A DNA stretch of 64,000 nt from Spongilla lacustris (GCA_949361645.1 OX442425.1:627832-691831); one strand, 5' to 3'; shown: positions 50,909 through 63,256, numbered from the stretch's first letter. Made by a program: numbers and translations. Notes: generated by a model from the sequence alone, not told the origin.

Positions 50909-53900
50909 ATGCACATGCACACACAAACAATCTGCTTCAGGCTAGACAAAAAAAAAAAAAAAAAAAAAAGTACACACAGTTTTCAAACATAGCAGCCTTA
51001 ACAGCCTTGTGCAGCACATCAGGCCCATGTCACAACCATGCTCTTTACTGCTTTGAACGCTCTGCATCGGGTCCAGCATCACAACCACCCGCACCAGCAG
51101 AGGGTAGCATATATACAAAATGTGAATTCCAACCACATACCCCTAAGTGTCGGGGCGGTAGTAGTGTGTAAATCTTGTGCTCTCAAGTTACCACACCAAA
51201 CCATTCTCTAAAACTAGTGTTCATAGTGGTGCCACTCCCACAGCTTGTTCCATACGAGGGGACCTGCAAGAATCCTGACCTCAGGAGAGTACTGCTCACT
51301 CACGAGCTTATCTGCAGCAGATGCCTGGAGCACAGATCGTGTGGAAACAAGAATGACACGCCCTCTGATCCTGTCATCATCGAAAGGTGGGCTCCAATAA
51401 GACTTGTAATTGTGTGCACGAGTGTATCTTGAGTTAATTGTGTGTTCATGTGTTTTCATATGTGTTCATGTGTGTGCATGTGTGTTCATGTGTGTGCATG
51501 TGTGCATGTCCAGTGACACAGGGTGGCATTCCTTAAGTTTTCTTAAGTGGAACTCTAAACTAGCTTGCTGTGACTAGGTGCAGCCTTCCATATATACCAC
51601 TGGGAGTTTACAGCCCCAATGAATGCTCGCTAGATGCTCCAAACACAACACCATGAATCATCTTAACTAGGTGTACCTTCTCCCTGCCTCTCCCCTTCTT
51701 CCTCTCTGCCTCTCCCCTGCCTCTCCCCTTGTTCCTCCCCGCCTCTCCCCTTGGTCCTCCCTGCCTCTCCCCTTGGTCCTCCCTGCTTCTCCCCTTGGTC
51801 CTCCCTGCTTCTCCCCTTGGTCCTCCCTGCCTCTCCCCTTGGTCCTCCCTGCCTCTCCCCTTGGTCCTCCCTGCTTCTCCCCTTGGTCCTCCCTGCCTCT
51901 CCCCTTGGTCCTCCCTGCCTCTCCCCTGCCTCTCCCCTTGGTCCTCCCTGCCTCTTCCCTTGTTTCTCCCTGCCTCTCCCCTACCTCTCCCCTTGTTCCT
52001 CCCTGCCTCCCCCTTGTTCCTCCTTGCCTCTTCCCCCTCCCAATGCCTCTCACAGATACCGCCTGCGCTTCTTCGTCAAATGCAACCAGAACTGCCTCAA
52101 AAACGCAGGAAACCCAAAAGACACAAGACGCAGGTTTCAGGTACGTGTCCAAGAGGAAGGAGAATTGCATGTTAAATGAGGGCAGAAGTAGCACAACTTT
52201 TAACTCTTTCAATCCTCTGCCCTCTCTTCTCACCCCTTTCCTCCTCCCTCCTCCCTCCCCATTGCATCTTTGTCCCCCTCCCTCCCCTCATCACCTGCTT
52301 AGGTTGCCATCTACTCAGCATACAGGCTAAGCTCTCCTCCAATCGCCTGCTCTGAACCCATGTTCGTACACAACAACTCTAAGCATGGAAGAAAACCACC
52401 CCCCTTCAGGGAAACTGTTGGAGATGGTCAGTAAAAATATTGCTCGTCTTCAAAGATACATTGATCTCCCACACCCCATCCCCACCCCACACTCCATATC
52501 CCACCCCCACCCCTCCCACCCCACCCACCCACCCCACGCTATCAGGCAAACCCTACATAATAGCGGCATCCCCAAATGAAGGTTGGATCACAGGTGGTAC
52601 GAGGGTGTGCATTGTGGGGATGAACTTCTTCGATGGCCTCGAGGTGGTCTTTGGGACACTTCCAGCTAGCTGTGAGGTGAGTTATGTAATAGAAGGTTCA
52701 AAGGTCACACCACTCATGAACTAGGGAACACAATGCATGTCACCTCTGCGTATAACCGTTACCACCATCCCACCATCACCACCAACACACCACCACCATC
52801 ACCACCAATACACCACCACCACCACTATCACCATTACCTTCAACACCCTATCACAGCACTCTACCACTAATACTGTCCCTTTTGCTCAGGTCCTCAGTCC
52901 CAATGCAATAGCCGTTCGGGCACCACAGAGCCCCAGGCCTGGGGAGGTGGATATTACCTTGACATTCAAGGGATCTCAATTCTGTATCCATAATCCTGGA
53001 AAATTTCTTTACATATGTGAGTTTGTGGGCACACCCACCACCATCACAATGGGCACACCTACCACCATCACAATGGGCACACCTACCACCATCACAATGG
53101 GCACACCTACCACCATCACAATGGGCACACCTACCACCATCACAATGGGTACACCTACCACCATCACATGGGCACACCTACCACCATCACAATGGGCACA
53201 CCTACCACCATCACAATGGGCACACCTACCACCATCACATTGGCACACCTGCCACCATCACAATGGGCACACTTATCACCATCACAAAGGGCACACCTAT
53301 CACCATCACAATGGGCACACCTACCACCATCACAATGGGCACACCTACCACCATCACAATGGGCACACCTACCACCATCACAATGGGCACACCTGCCACC
53401 ATCACATTGGCACAATGGGAGCTGTAAGGCTTTTCGTGACTGCTGATGCGTACATGCTTTTAACCCTTTTGTGCAGCTACTGATGACGAGGATCTGGACC
53501 ACAACTTTGCACGCCTAGAGAGGATTCTTAGAAACCAGGATGACCTAGACAGCATACCAAAGGTTTGAGAGCTTTTTAGTGTGAACCTTGGCACACCCAC
53601 CTAATGCGATATGCCACCCACTCAATGTGACCCCCCCACTCAATGTGACCCCACCCCTACTTTCCAGGATATACTCCTAAGACGGGCGGCAGATGCCCTA
53701 GAGATGTTCTACTCTTTCCCACGGACCCACGCGACACCAAACATCAATCAATTGAACCCAATGTTCACCTACCCGCACTCTCCCGCCCTCTTTGCCCTGA
53801 CCCCTCAACCCTTCACCCCCGCAAGGCTAGGGGGCGGGGGGATAAGCATGTTCCCACCCCCGCACAAGATCAGCAATGGCTTCTCCATGGCCGAACAGCC

Positions 53901-54626
53901 GGGAGGAGGGGGAGGAGGAGGTTACCTCGCCAAAGTGCAGAAAGTGGAGCCAATGGGACTGGATGACCCCGCCCTCATGATATATCACCACCGAGCCAGC
54001 ACCACTGAAGGCCACGTACCTAAGTCACAGTCAGGAATGGGCCACTCCATCTTTGAGTTCCCCCCGGTGTCTGGGGACATGATGGGATCAGACCTTCACA
54101 AGACGAGACAGACCGGAGCCTTCCCCATCCCTCCAATGTACACCTTCTCTGTGATGCAGGCCTCTTACCACGACGGGGACCCCTCGGGGGGCCCAGTGGG
54201 GATGTACATGGACGGACCTGCTGTCACCGGCTCAGGTGACCTCGGCAACCGTAATAACAACAACAGCACGATAGAGTCCCACACCAACAGCAGCGGCTAC
54301 ATGCCACGGCTGTTGTCCAATGGAACCATGCCCTCATCCCCAGGCCACTTCATACCTCCATCATGTAAGTTTGCATGGCCAGTGACCACATACCATCATC
54401 TCATGACGGGCGGGCATGACAATCTTTTGATAGCGTCCCCAGGTCTGCCTATATCTCCGACTGCCCTCCCAGGTAGTGGGGCCTCAACGTTCAACTTCTG
54501 CAGCCCCCCTCAGGTGTCCCCCGTAAAATCTATGCGGTCTGGACACAAGGTGTCAAAGCCTGTTCCCTTGGGGACCACAAACAGCGAGCTGGCACCGTTT
54601 CCGCAGTTCAACTATCCTATGTTTGC

Positions 54627-54681
<55 letters not shown>

Positions 54682-55003
54682 AGTCATTCAGTGTCCCAAC
54701 ATGGATCATTGCACACATGCACACACACAGCTCTCCCTTCTCCGCAGTTCGGACCCTTCTTTTTCCCTCCTTCTACCCCGACAGGGCTAATGACACCCCT
54801 CAACTTGCCAGGTATGTCATGCATCTCATATAACCTTTGCAGCTGCTACTAACAATTACTCCTGCCTCCCAACTATTCCAGATATCTCCAATGTTAACCC
54901 TTCAGACGGACCAATGACTCAGCAAAATCACCAAGATGAACAAGGTGAACACACAGCTGATTCAAGGAAGCGCAAAGCCAATGGTAGCCCGGAGCTGAAA
55001 TGA
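49687..55003 (+). CDS. EBF: EBF/COE transcription factor
   Basis: Early B-cell factor / Collier-Olf-EBF family regulator, found only in animals as far as I know. Exons: 49687-49689 (proposed ATG, good context but uncertain), 49760-49884, 50252-50411, 50461-50518, 50623-50678, 51244-51386, 52056-52140, 52303-52426, 52546-52676, 52890-53016, 53477-53562, 53668-54630, 54748-54811, 54882-55003. They give about 748 aa. The DNA-binding domain is seen ([31 protein letters not shown]) with the COE zinc knuckle [14 protein letters not shown] (H-x3-C-x2-C-x5-C) and [24 protein letters not shown]. The TIG/IPT domain ([28 protein letters not shown]) and helix-loop-helix ([16 protein letters not shown]) follow. 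A long Pro/Ser/Gly-rich transactivation tail ends in a KRK-containing C-terminus. The 961-base exon contains an in-frame possible 78-base intron (54365-54442 region). Confidence 0.94.
51670..52045 (+). repeat. ~22-bp pyrimidine array at an EBF acceptor
   Basis: About 16 copies of CTCTCCCCTTGGTCCTCCCT plus GC, ending about 10 bases before the acceptor at 52055 and probably acting as its polypyrimidine tract. Confidence 0.9.
53022..53415 (+). repeat. 24-bp minisatellite, EBF intron
   Basis: About 16 copies of ACAATGGGCACACCTACCAC plus CATC, starting about 10 bases after the donor at 53017. Confidence 0.95.
54629..54677 (+). repeat. (GT)n at an EBF donor
   Basis: About 24 GT units begin at the exon end TATGTTTGCAG. 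Frame with the next exon (QFGPFFFPP) requires splicing after the first GT, so the donor lies inside the run. Confidence 0.9.
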
Positions 55004-55542
55004 TCCTTCTACGAGTGACATGTTCTTCAAATGACCTCCCCTTCAAAGTTTATCATAAATCCCCAGCAGCAAATTAAAGGTTCACTCTTCTCTCAACTCC
55101 CTCTTTCAACAACCTAGCCTTTTCTTCAAGCTCTTCAAACACCACCTTCAAGTTTTCCTTAAGCCTACAGCCATTCTTCAAGCCTCCAGCCTTTCTGCTT
55201 CAACAACTGTCTTTCTTAAAGCCCCCAACTATGTTTCATACCCTAGCTACTCCTCCCCATTCCTCCTTCAGAGCCTCCCTCAGCCAATTTTCCCCTGCCT
55301 GCAGCTACACAACTCACCTCAATTCTTCTTTTACCCATGAAGTGATAGCTACAAAGACGCTATCTCCTTACAAACAGAATAACTCTCACAAGCACTTTAA
55401 TATGTTCCGCCATTTTTAGTGCCTTTTGTCTTAACAAGCTTTCCATGTATGTACTGCCATATGTATATCCTTGCACCGCAGGTATCACAAAACGTTTTAT
55501 TCACAAAAGGTGTATGCATCCTGTGTGTTGTCAATGTGTGTG

Positions 55543-55573
<31 letters not shown>

Positions 55574-55577
55574 TTGT

Positions 55578-55641
<64 letters not shown>

Positions 55642-56910
55642 ATGCATGTATGTGTGTGTGTGGGCGCAGAAGCGTTGTGAACGCGTCACATCACAGGAAT
55701 GTGTGCACTACGCTTCGTTAACTTTTGTGGTCGTATGGCCAAATACCATCTACATTGTACTCTTAAAAGCCTAAAAGCGTACTACAGCATAATTAATTCT
55801 CGTCAGCTCATAATTGCTGTACATGTACAGCTATCACCATTTGCATTCATGCATTATCATGCACGTGCACGTAGTCATAGTACATGTACATGTGGTACAG
55901 ACGTCTGATGCCTGGCAGGTCAATACATACAGAATACATATTACTTTGGGGAAAATCTTAGACTCCACCTGCTCGTCGCATACGCATACAAGCTACTCAC
56001 ACGTTCACACATTAAAACTTAGGGTTCCTGGGCGTAGCCAGACCTTCCCTTACATGTGATGTCATCTCGGGTACATGACACGTCACCGATTAAAAAATGA
56101 TTCCCGTCCCAGACTAGAGGTAGCTAGATGAGACTTGTATGCGTTTCACCTATTTAACTTCATATTAGAAATTTAAAAAGCAATTAACTTACTAACAGCA
56201 CACACGTATCTTGATTGCACGACGAGTTTTCAACCAAGATTATGGGATCACTTCATAAAACACAAGGCCCACGCTACAACCAGCAGATGTGAGAGCAAAA
56301 CTAGCTTATGCTGGAGTCATAGCAGTCAACCTGTGTTCCAGAGAGTAGAGTAGTGCATTAAATGGAGAAATGCGCTGGATTTGAATGGTGGTACTTTCCT
56401 GGCTTCATTCATTGGTCTTATTCAGTTACCCAACTTTGATTGCGTTGTGCGCTTGGAAAATAATTGGTGGGCTAATAAAGGTTGATTAAACTGTTATTGT
56501 ATCCTGCCACTCATTATTGAATAATTACGTTACTGTTGGACGTGATTTAAAAATAAGTTTAGCTTGATTTTGAGAACTTCTGTGTGGTATCAGGGTTATA
56601 TCCCACCTCCACTCCCTCTCCTCACACAGCTATCCCTCCTCCACCCCATCTCCCCACACAGCTATCCCACCTCTACCCCATCTCAGCACACAGCTATCCC
56701 ACCTCCACCCACAACTATCCCACCCCCCTTCATATATGTACCCGCCCCATTTTGTTTCAGCATTGCCCAATCATGAAACCAATCAGGTGTTAGAATGGAA
56801 GCACAACATGTGTACATGCATATATGCATACATATAACACACACATTCACAGACACACACATACACAAAACCTCGCATACAAAAGAATTCCTAGTCTTGA
56901 CCAAAGCCAA
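55004..56910. other. EBF-KCTD9 convergent intergenic region
   Basis: Holds the probable CT-rich EBF 3' UTR (55004-55400), a (GT)n microsatellite (55530-55640) and CT/CACAG repeats at 56595-56735. No gene is recognised. Confidence 0.6.
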
Positions 56911-59047
56911 TCAGTTTGGTGGCAGTGGTGGGAGTGGTGCTTGTGGTGGGAGTGGTGCCTGTGGTGGGAGTGCTGCTTGCACTGTGACGTTCACAGTCTG
57001 TGACATGTGCAGTGGAGCTATGATATTGTCAAATATGGCCCCCGCTAGATTGGACCCCCGAAGGTTTGCATGCTGTAGGTCACTGCCTGTAAGGTCACAG
57101 TTCTGCATGTGTGCGTGGAGATGTTCACGTGTGCATGTGTGTGTGTGTGTGTGTGGAGGTGTGTGGAGAGGTGTGCATGTGTGTGTGTGGAGAGGTGTGC
57201 ATGTGTGTGTGCATGTGTGTGTGGAGAGGTGTGCATGTGTGTGTGGAGAGGTGTGCATGTGTGTGTGTGTGGAGAGGTGTGTGGAGAGGTGTGCATGTGT
57301 GTGTGGAGGTGTGCATGTGTGTGGAGGTGTGCATGTGTGTGGAGGTGTGCATGTGTGTGGAGGTGTGCATGTGTGTGTGGAGGTGTGCATGTGTGTGTGG
57401 AGGTGTGCATGTATGTGTGTGGAGAGGTGTGCATGTATGTGTGTGGCATATGCACAAATGAACAGCAGACTGCAGCGCAAGGTGTACTGCTAGTCCATCC
57501 CACACTCATTCTTATTGTAAGGGAGATCAGGTGATCAGCATACATGTATAAGGTAAGAGTTTAGATTGAAACTGTGGCAGAATGGATTTTGTGATTGTCA
57601 GTCCTCCTTTACTAGACTATCACTACTGTTAAAAATACACTCAAAAGCGACTGCTTTGCCATGCCTAATCCTGCCCTATCCCCCCCCCCCCCCCCCCCCC
57701 CAATGTAGTAGTGAAAAGCTCTTGATTGAAAAGCAGTGAGTGGGTGAGGGGTGAGAAATTTGAGGGTGGGTGGGTGAGGGTGTGGATGTGTTGGGTGAGG
57801 GGGTGGATGAGGGTAAATAACACATATAGGAGGTGATGAACATTTTTCTTCTTCTCACAACGTGAGGTCACTGAGAATCTCAATGCCAAAATGGCAGGGT
57901 GGGGGTGTTCAAACATTACCTCCAAGTCAGTGCCAGCCATGATGGCATACCGCAGATTGCAGGAGCGTAGAAAGGCTCCCTTGAGGCTGGCCAGCCTAAG
58001 GTTGAGCCCGTTCATTTGGCTGTTGTCAAACAGTACCCCCTTGAGATTAGCACCTTCCATGTTTGTGATGTTACCCATCCTTTCCCCCATGGTACAGCCC
58101 CTCATGGTCGCACCTTCAAGATTAACCCTTTGCATGTAGACACACTGAATGATGGCTCCCTAGGGGGAGGGAAAGAGGAGGGGAGAAGGGGAAGAGGGAG
58201 GAGGGAGGAGGGGAGGAGGGAGGAGGGGAGGAGGGAGGAGGGGAGGAGGGAGGAGGGGAGGAGGGAGGAGGGGAGGAGGGAGGAGGGGAGGAGGGAAAAG
58301 GGGAGGAGGGAGGAGGGGAGGAGGGAGGAGGGGAGGAGGGAGGAGGGGAGGAGGGAGGAGGGGAGGAGGGAGGAGGGGAGGAGGGAGGAGGGGAGGAGGG
58401 AGGAGGGGAGGAGGGAGGAGGGGAGGAGGGAGGAGGGGAGGAGGGAGGAGGGGAGGAGGGAGGAGGGGAGGAGGGAGGAGGGGAGGAGGGAGGAGGGGAG
58501 GAGGGAGGAGGGGAGGAGGGAGGAGGGGAGGAGGGAGGAGGGAGGAGGGGAGGAGGGAGGAGGGGAGGAGGGAGGAGGGGAGGAGGGGAGGAGGGAGGAG
58601 GGGAGGAGGGGAGGAGGGGAGGAGGGAGGAGGGGAGGAGGGAGGAGGGGAGGAGGGAGGAGGGGAGGAGGGAGGAGGGGAGGAGGGAGGAGGGGAGGAGG
58701 GAGGAGGGGAGGAGGGGAAGTGGAGGAAGGGAGGAAAAGAGGAGGAGGTAAGGTGTGTAAGACAATCAGTGGTACAAAGCAATTCTATTGGGGGCATGGA
58801 TTTGCATAACTAGAGAGGTAGCAGTTGTCTGAATCATGGTGGTAACCCCACCACACTCCAAACTCACATCCAGGTTAGCATTGCTGAGGTCTGCACGTTC
58901 CAGCACACAGTTTGACAGATCACAGTTTGACAGATTACAACCACGAAGGTTTGCACACTTAAAATTGATATTTCTGAGGTCAAAATAGGACAGATCGACA
59001 TTCTCCAAATTGATCCCCTAAGGCAAAAAAATGCACACACACACACA

Positions 59048-59116
<69 letters not shown>

Positions 59117-60941
59117 ACATGATACATTAACTATGATGGCCCAACTGGCCAGAGTACCTGACAACGCAGCATAGAGGCAGAGGAGGTGGTCGATAACATT
59201 CGCAGGAACTCCTTCCTAGTGAAGTGTCCGCTGCTGGAGAGTTCTTCATTCTGGGGGGAGGGGCAGGTCATGAAGATACAGCTTCTCATTCTAGGGGGAG
59301 GGGCAGGTCATGAGGGTACAGCTCCTCATTCTAGGGGGAGGAGCACGGGGCAGGTCATGAGGGCACAGCTCCTCATTCTAGGAGGGGGAGGTCATGAGGG
59401 TACAGCTCCTCATTCTGGGGGGAGGGGCAGGTCATGAGGGTACAGCTCCTCATTCTAGGGGGAGGGGCAGGTCATGAGGGTACAGCTTCCCATTCTAGGG
59501 GGAGGGGCAGGTCATGAGGGTACAGCTTTTCATTCTAGGGGAGGGGCAGGGGGCAGGTCATGAGGGTACAGCTCCTCATTCTAGGAGGGGGAGGTCATGA
59601 GACTGGAGAGCAGTAAGGGCAAGGGTGAGGCAGTCACCAGTTATAGTGGGAAAGGGGAGGGGAGGGTGATGGTGAGGGGTCCGCAAGGGTACAGTGAAAG
59701 GTGGAAGTAGTGTGAGAATGCCACACCCACAGGAAGTAGTGTGAGAATGCCACACCCACAGGAAAACAAAACATATATAACACACTTGCACCAAGGACTC
59801 AAGAGGTTCGATTGCCTTCGAGATCCCAAAGAACTTTGCTTCTTCCAACACACCTGACAAGTGACAAGAACACATGAAGTCATTATCTGTAAATGTCTGC
59901 CTGCTAACGAACCCTGTGGGTTAACCCCTTCATTAATTATCAATTTGCCGTGTCGGAGAAAGTTCAGCAAGGGTTCAAAGTACTCTGGGCACCTATCTAT
60001 GAGATAGGCCCCACCCCCATCTGTGATGCTTGACCATCCTGAGTAATGGCAGCATGGAAGCGAAATGGCCAGAGGGAAAAGGAGGAGAGGGCGGAGTTAA
60101 CCAACCTGGTTCAAACATGGTGGCTAGCATCGAACCACGGTCAGAGGATAAGGTAGCTCTGTATTTTGGGAATACAACCCTCCATATAAGGTACATGTAG
60201 GTGTGCATGCATGTAGGATGCAAGCATAAAATGTGTACACAGGGTACCTGGTTGTGGCAAACACTTTCCCTCCCACGTTCAGCTTCACCCAGTCACATCT
60301 GGAAGCAGCATCTAAAGTCACCATGGTAACATCGAACAGAAAAAAAAAAAACCCCACATGCATACACACGCTCTCATACTCTTTTACCTGGTTGAAAACA
60401 ATGCGCAGTTTTCCGCAACACAAAATCTGCTGGTTCACACGAGTTGCTTTGGCACGGTCCAACCTCACTGGACGTGTAAGGACTACGCTCCCTAGGGGAC
60501 GGGGTGTGGTCTGGCGGTGGTCAGGCAGGAGGTATAGGCGATTGTTATGGCGCACACGACAAAACAAATAACAACAAAAAAAAAAAAAAAGAAATGCGAA
60601 CAATAGGAAGAGGGCCAACATGCACCAACCTTTCACCACTGCAACGACTGTGTCCCAATCTCTGTGTGTAGGCAATTGCAAGCTAGACAGCTAAATACAC
60701 AAGCCCCACAGCGTACCTTAGCACACGAATGTCGTCTATAACCGCCCCCTTGAGCGACTGAAGTTCCACTATCTCCTCCCCAAACTTGTCCGTAATGATT
60801 GTAAGCGTTTCTTCCAGTGACGCCCCGAGTAGCGCTACCTGCGCTGAACGTGGATACACGTCGAGTCATTATTATTGCACAAACCTTTCCCTTGATGTCG
60901 CCTGGACAACGAACCACGTTAATTCTCACAGCTTGTGACAT
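56911..60941 (-). CDS. KCTD9: KCTD9, BTB/T1 plus pentapeptide-repeat protein
   Basis: BTB adaptor associated with cullin-3 ubiquitin ligases. Minus-strand exons: 60885-60941, 60717-60838, 60630-60661, 60380-60491, 60248-60298, 60106-60158, 59913-60038, 59786-59853, 59158-59250, 58868-59017, 57920-58159, 56911-57102. They give 431 aa. Residues 1-70 form the ubiquitin-like N-terminal domain ([29 protein letters not shown]). About 108-205 is the T1/BTB domain ([41 protein letters not shown]). A linker [10 protein letters not shown] follows. About 239-410 are pentapeptide repeats ([60 protein letters not shown]). The C-terminus is PLHMSQTV plus a PLPPQA repeat. The exon 4 segment (residues 71-107) and its donor GTATGA are the least certain. 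Confidence 0.92.
57115..57450 (-). repeat. ~22-bp array related to the KCTD9 exon 12 acceptor
   Basis: Coding-strand units CTCCACACACACATGCACAC (about 14) precede the real acceptor CTCCACGCACACATGCAG at 57103. Confidence 0.85.
57678..57702 (-). repeat. C/G homopolymer run, KCTD9 intron 11
   Basis: About 24 uninterrupted C on the plus strand. Confidence 0.95.
58160..58735 (-). repeat. 15-bp GGAGGAGGGAGGAGG array at the KCTD9 exon 11 acceptor
   Basis: About 38 units, a continuous CCTCCTCCCTCC-type polypyrimidine tract on the coding strand, directly joined to the acceptor CCTAG at 58160. Long ORFs on both strands are artefacts. Confidence 0.95.
59036..59118 (-). repeat. (CA)n microsatellite, KCTD9 intron 9
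   Basis: About 38 CA units with rare TA interruptions; (GT)n on the coding strand, upstream of the exon 10 acceptor. Confidence 0.95.
59242..59610 (-). repeat. ~40-bp array of KCTD9 exon 9 acceptor copies
   Basis: About eight intronic copies plus the real one. On the coding strand each reads GCCCCTCCCCCTAG then AATGAGGAGCT; the true junction is CCTCCCCCCAG then AATGAAGAACT (Asn-Glu-Glu-Leu). Both the 3' splice site and the first exon codons are repeated. Confidence 0.93.
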
Positions 60942-61078
60942 AAACCGTTTTTGGCCTAATGGTCATGCATGCACGGGGGTGGGCACTTAATTAATGCTGC
61001 GACCCGCGCATATGCGCATAAGCGCATGCTGTCGCTAATTATGCTAATTATTTATTTGCCGTCGGTCGGGGGGGAAAA
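60942..61078. promoter_or_regulatory. Bidirectional promoter, KCTD9 / esterase-like gene
   Basis: 137 bases between divergent starts, containing alternating ATGCGCATAAGCGCATGC and TAATTATGCTAATTATTTAT blocks. No specific factor site is claimed. Confidence 0.5.
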
Positions 61079-63168
61079 ATGCTTGCCCAGCTGCTGGTAA
61101 CATGGTGCTGCTTTATACTTTGCAATGGGCTATCTGTTGACACCAATTTGAGGGTTGAAGGAAGTTGTCCAAAAGATGTTCTATATGAAGATATGTGTCC
61201 GTCCGGTGCAAACGACTCTGTCTGCATGGATGTTGCCTCCGTTTTTCGGCCCGCGCTCCGGGTCTGCCTATCGCCTGTCAGCAGAAAATTTCAGATTTCA
61301 ATCAGGGTGGATATTGGTCCTCACCAGGTTGATCAAGCACAAGGTTCACTGTGGATGAGAGGGAGAGGGCCAACGCTTAATTGGGAAACTGCCACTGAAG
61401 TGAGAAGGGACCCGTTGCGTCCAAAAGCTTGGGTGATTAACATAGAGTACATTATGGATTCAGATTCAAAAAAGTGTCTTTCTTCAAGCAAATGCACGGG
61501 GCTTCAAAATGCAGTCGAGTTTCGCTTGTATTTGGACAAGGCACTGGGCCCGAGTAACGACATGCTCGGACCAAATTTCTACATTCCCCTACCCGTGTCA
61601 AACTCCATGCTCGGATCTTCAGGCAGTTCCCCCTCACATGTCACTGTATATCCTTGGTTCAGTGGAGTAAGACGACAAATGAAAAAGTATTATAGGTCAT
61701 TTGAAGGAATGGGTGCAAACTTTTCTATCTTCCTTCCTCCGAGTTTTGACAGCATTAGTCTCAAGAAGTACCCACTAGTGGTGGTACTGGGGACGAGAGC
61801 CTCACTTGTCCTTCCGTCACTGGTTGACGTAATGTACAATGAGACGCTCGTCCAAGAGACCGTGATAGTTTTCATTGACAACTGGGGACCAGAAACAGAA
61901 GATCTGCAATGCAATTACAGCCCTTACCAAGAATCAACTGTTTGGAAATGCAAGGATTTCACCGAAGGCGATAGGCTATGTTGCAAGCACTGCCAATCCT
62001 GCTGGGAATCGGATTTGGCGCGCCAGTGCAGCCTCCATACACACACAGAAGAGCGCTACAAGTGTCTGGTTTCGACCGCCTGTCGTCCGCATCGGGGCGA
62101 ACTGTTGTTGGAATTTATTAGCACACAACTTGTAGGAGTGGTGCAAACGGAAACAAACGAGCGGGTGATGTTCGACCCTCCACGGTATCGCATATCCGTG
62201 ATTGGATATGGAATAATGGGACTTCTGTCGTGTCACGCGGCGATCACGCGCCCGTACTTCTTCGGCAATGCAGGCTGCCTGTCCGCTCCATTTTACTGGC
62301 CACTTGACCGCTCGTTCAACGGAAAGTTTCGCTTTCAAGAGGTTCTGGTCTCGAACATGCCGCTGGTCGCTGCACAAAAGGCGCTCCACTGTACTCAGAA
62401 ATATTACATCGATGTTGGGGAACACGACGATTATCACTTACCGCAGGAACTGAGCAAACCTGTCAGAGACGCAACGAAGGTGATCGATACGATGAAACGC
62501 TACTACATGTTGAAAGACAACGAAAATATTATATTTTCCGTTGTTCCGAAAGCATCTAACAACCACTGCGCAAATCCCCATATGAGTAGTGAAAATTTGT
62601 TCAGACGATTCCGCGGAGCATTCCAATACATTATGAGACCGGAGGGCGCTCCGCGCAGAAACAAGCTACGGGTGGACACTATCCAATATGAGGCCTTACC
62701 GACCAACTCTAGCGTAAAGCCATCGTATTCCTGCGGCTCGAACGGAATTGGCTTGCCGGTGTTCCTGTGCTCCTTAGGTAAGGAGGTGGTTTATAGTTAA
62801 AACACGGCAAAAATAATAACAATAATACATGCAGATGATTTAAAAAAAAAAAATCCTTATACTATAGTTTTGCGCGTTTTATGATTACGAAAATATTCCA
62901 TGCACCTGCAGCATGTTTTATAATTTTATTTTATTTTTGAGCCGGTAAGTTAGAATTCGATAATTGCTTTTCTATTTTCAGTTGCACCATATCATATAAA
63001 CTCGCCTGCTCTCTTGCATCTGCAGCTGCTACGGTGTTTGGCTCTATCTCAATATCGGCTCTATTCATGTGCGTGAGGAATCGACTGAGGTCAACACAGG
63101 GTGATAAGGAGAAGGATGTAGCTTTAACAGACGATAGTAGCTCTGACGACTCTGACGATATCAAGTAG
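61079..63168 (+). CDS. Type I membrane protein with pseudo-esterase ectodomain
   Basis: Exons 61079-62777 and 63026-63168 (acceptor CATCTGCAG; the earlier TTTTCAG at 62987 gives the wrong frame). 613 aa. The signal peptide is MLAQLLVTWCCFILCNGLS. The middle resembles the alpha/beta-hydrolase putative-esterase (esterase D/Fes-like) fold: FSIFLPPSFDS, YPLVVVLGTR, TVIVFIDNW, then the nucleophile-elbow region IGYGIMGLLSCHAA and RPYFFGNAGCLSAPFYWP. In that fold the elbow is GxSxGG; here the Ser position is Gly, so hydrolysis is unlikely. A Cys-rich insert (LQCNYSPY to TACRPH, ten or more Cys) precedes it. The second exon supplies a transmembrane helix (VFGSISISALFMCV), basic stop-transfer (RNRLR) and an acidic tail (DDSSSDDSDDIK). 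Function unknown; possibly adhesion or receptor. Confidence 0.75.
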
Positions 63169-63256
63169 TATATATAACCATCGATCCGTATAATGATCAC
63201 AACTAGTCTAGTCCCACAGAGTGGCATGCAGATCACTTTACAGCCATTTAACAATG

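Noticed and set aside
58016..58813. Glu/Arg/Gly repeat ORF and its antisense Leu/Pro/Ser ORF
   Set aside because: Translation of a GGAGGAGGGAGGAGG microsatellite inside a KCTD9 intron; no codon bias or conserved feature.
62988..63168. Alternative acceptor TTTTCAG for the esterase-like gene exon 2
   Set aside because: In the required phase it gives a different frame with an early stop and no membrane helix, whereas CATCTGCAG gives a helix and charged tail in frame.
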